Shown: positions 33,597 through 33,715 of the stretch, in pieces
How the letters are laid out: the number at the start of each line of letters is the position of its first letter
How positions within the stretch are numbered: position 1 is the stretch's first letter
NCBI GenBank assembly: GCA_963665545.2
Contig: CAXXKZ010000014.1
Span: 1 to 33,715, forward strand
Origin: G963665545 sp963665545
GTDB lineage: Bacteria; Pseudomonadota; Gammaproteobacteria; Xanthomonadales; SZUA-36
DNA length: 33,715 nucleotides
Reading direction: 5' to 3'
Notes under the pieces: model-generated
The model's database searches: none
What the model was told of the DNA's origin: nothing
Seen by the model: the letters and a program-made list of their open reading frames with translations, nothing else
Program-made: the position numbers and the translations under genes

Positions 33597-33715
33597 CCGG
33601 GACACCCTGCAAGTGTAAGGCCCGTCCTCACCCTGCGCTATCAGCATTTGGCTCGCGCAGCTGTAAGAATTCGCCTCGTTTTTGTTGTCGCAACCGAGGG
33701 CTGCCAGTGCCGCCG
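33588..33715 (-). CDS. Possible lipoprotein, N-terminal part, interrupted by IS256 copy B and cut by the window edge
   Basis: A minus-strand frame entering from the right edge reads AALAALGCDNKNEANSYSCA and continues to the IS boundary without a stop. AALGC followed by a hydrophilic, Asn/Asp/Ser-rich stretch looks like a lipobox and mature N-terminus. The start codon is outside the window. If the IS and one target copy are removed, this frame stops within about 20 codons, so either the protein is tiny or the call is wrong. Confidence 0.3.

Noticed and set aside
30956..33715. Rest of the IS481 transposase right of copy B after a hypothetical inversion of the middle segment.
   Set aside because: Translations of 33588-33715 in all frames show no IS481 continuation, and B's intact duplication argues against such an inversion through B.

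Overview
The window looks like a chromosomal segment of a Gram-negative bacterium, most likely a pseudomonadotal heterotroph. The evidence is a TonB-dependent receptor with signal peptide and C-terminal Phe, a lipoprotein solute-binding protein, TetR regulators and many CoA-linked enzymes. I cannot place it more narrowly. No rRNA, tRNA or CRISPR array was seen.

Layout. Positions 1-5911 hold CoA-linked and hydrolytic genes: a frameshifted HMG-CoA-synthase-like/DUF35 gene, an SCP2-type thiolase, a MaoC relic, an enolase-superfamily enzyme, an M19 dipeptidase and an acyl-CoA dehydrogenase with an in-frame amber codon. Positions 6006-13500 hold a glutamate-1-semialdehyde-aminomutase-like aminotransferase and mostly peptidases: prolyl iminopeptidase, M24, M3 oligopeptidase and two tandem CPBP intramembrane proteases. 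Positions 13645-28560 hold a TonB receptor, two TetR regulators, a peptide ABC importer (binding lipoprotein plus a four-gene operon), a decayed CocE hydrolase, a long acyl-CoA ligase and a beta-lactamase-fold serine hydrolase. From 28600 to the right end the DNA is rearranged: a BKACE (DUF849) relic, a truncated membrane protein, two near-identical inverted IS256-family elements, an IS481-family remnant and a DUF1993 gene.

Interpretation (inference). Genes 6006-28560 fit one job: take up an unusual, possibly cyclic or D-/beta-amino-acid-containing peptide (TonB receptor, ABC importer), open and trim it (CPBP proteases, serine hydrolase, M3, M24, S33 and M19 peptidases), remove the amino group of a beta-amino acid (aminotransferase), then activate and shorten the chain (ligase, dehydrogenase, thiolase). 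A CPBP protease together with a beta-lactamase-like hydrolase recalls MlrA and MlrB of microcystin degradation. The aminotransferase and ligase promoters share an almost identical 28-bp operator-like element (24 of 28 bases), which links these two steps by regulation.

Decay. At least seven genes are broken or reduced to relics (HMGCS/DUF35, MaoC, acyl-CoA dehydrogenase, a CocE N-terminal scrap, the full CocE gene, BKACE, IS481 transposase). Either the locus is eroding or the assembly carries local errors; read-level checks would decide.
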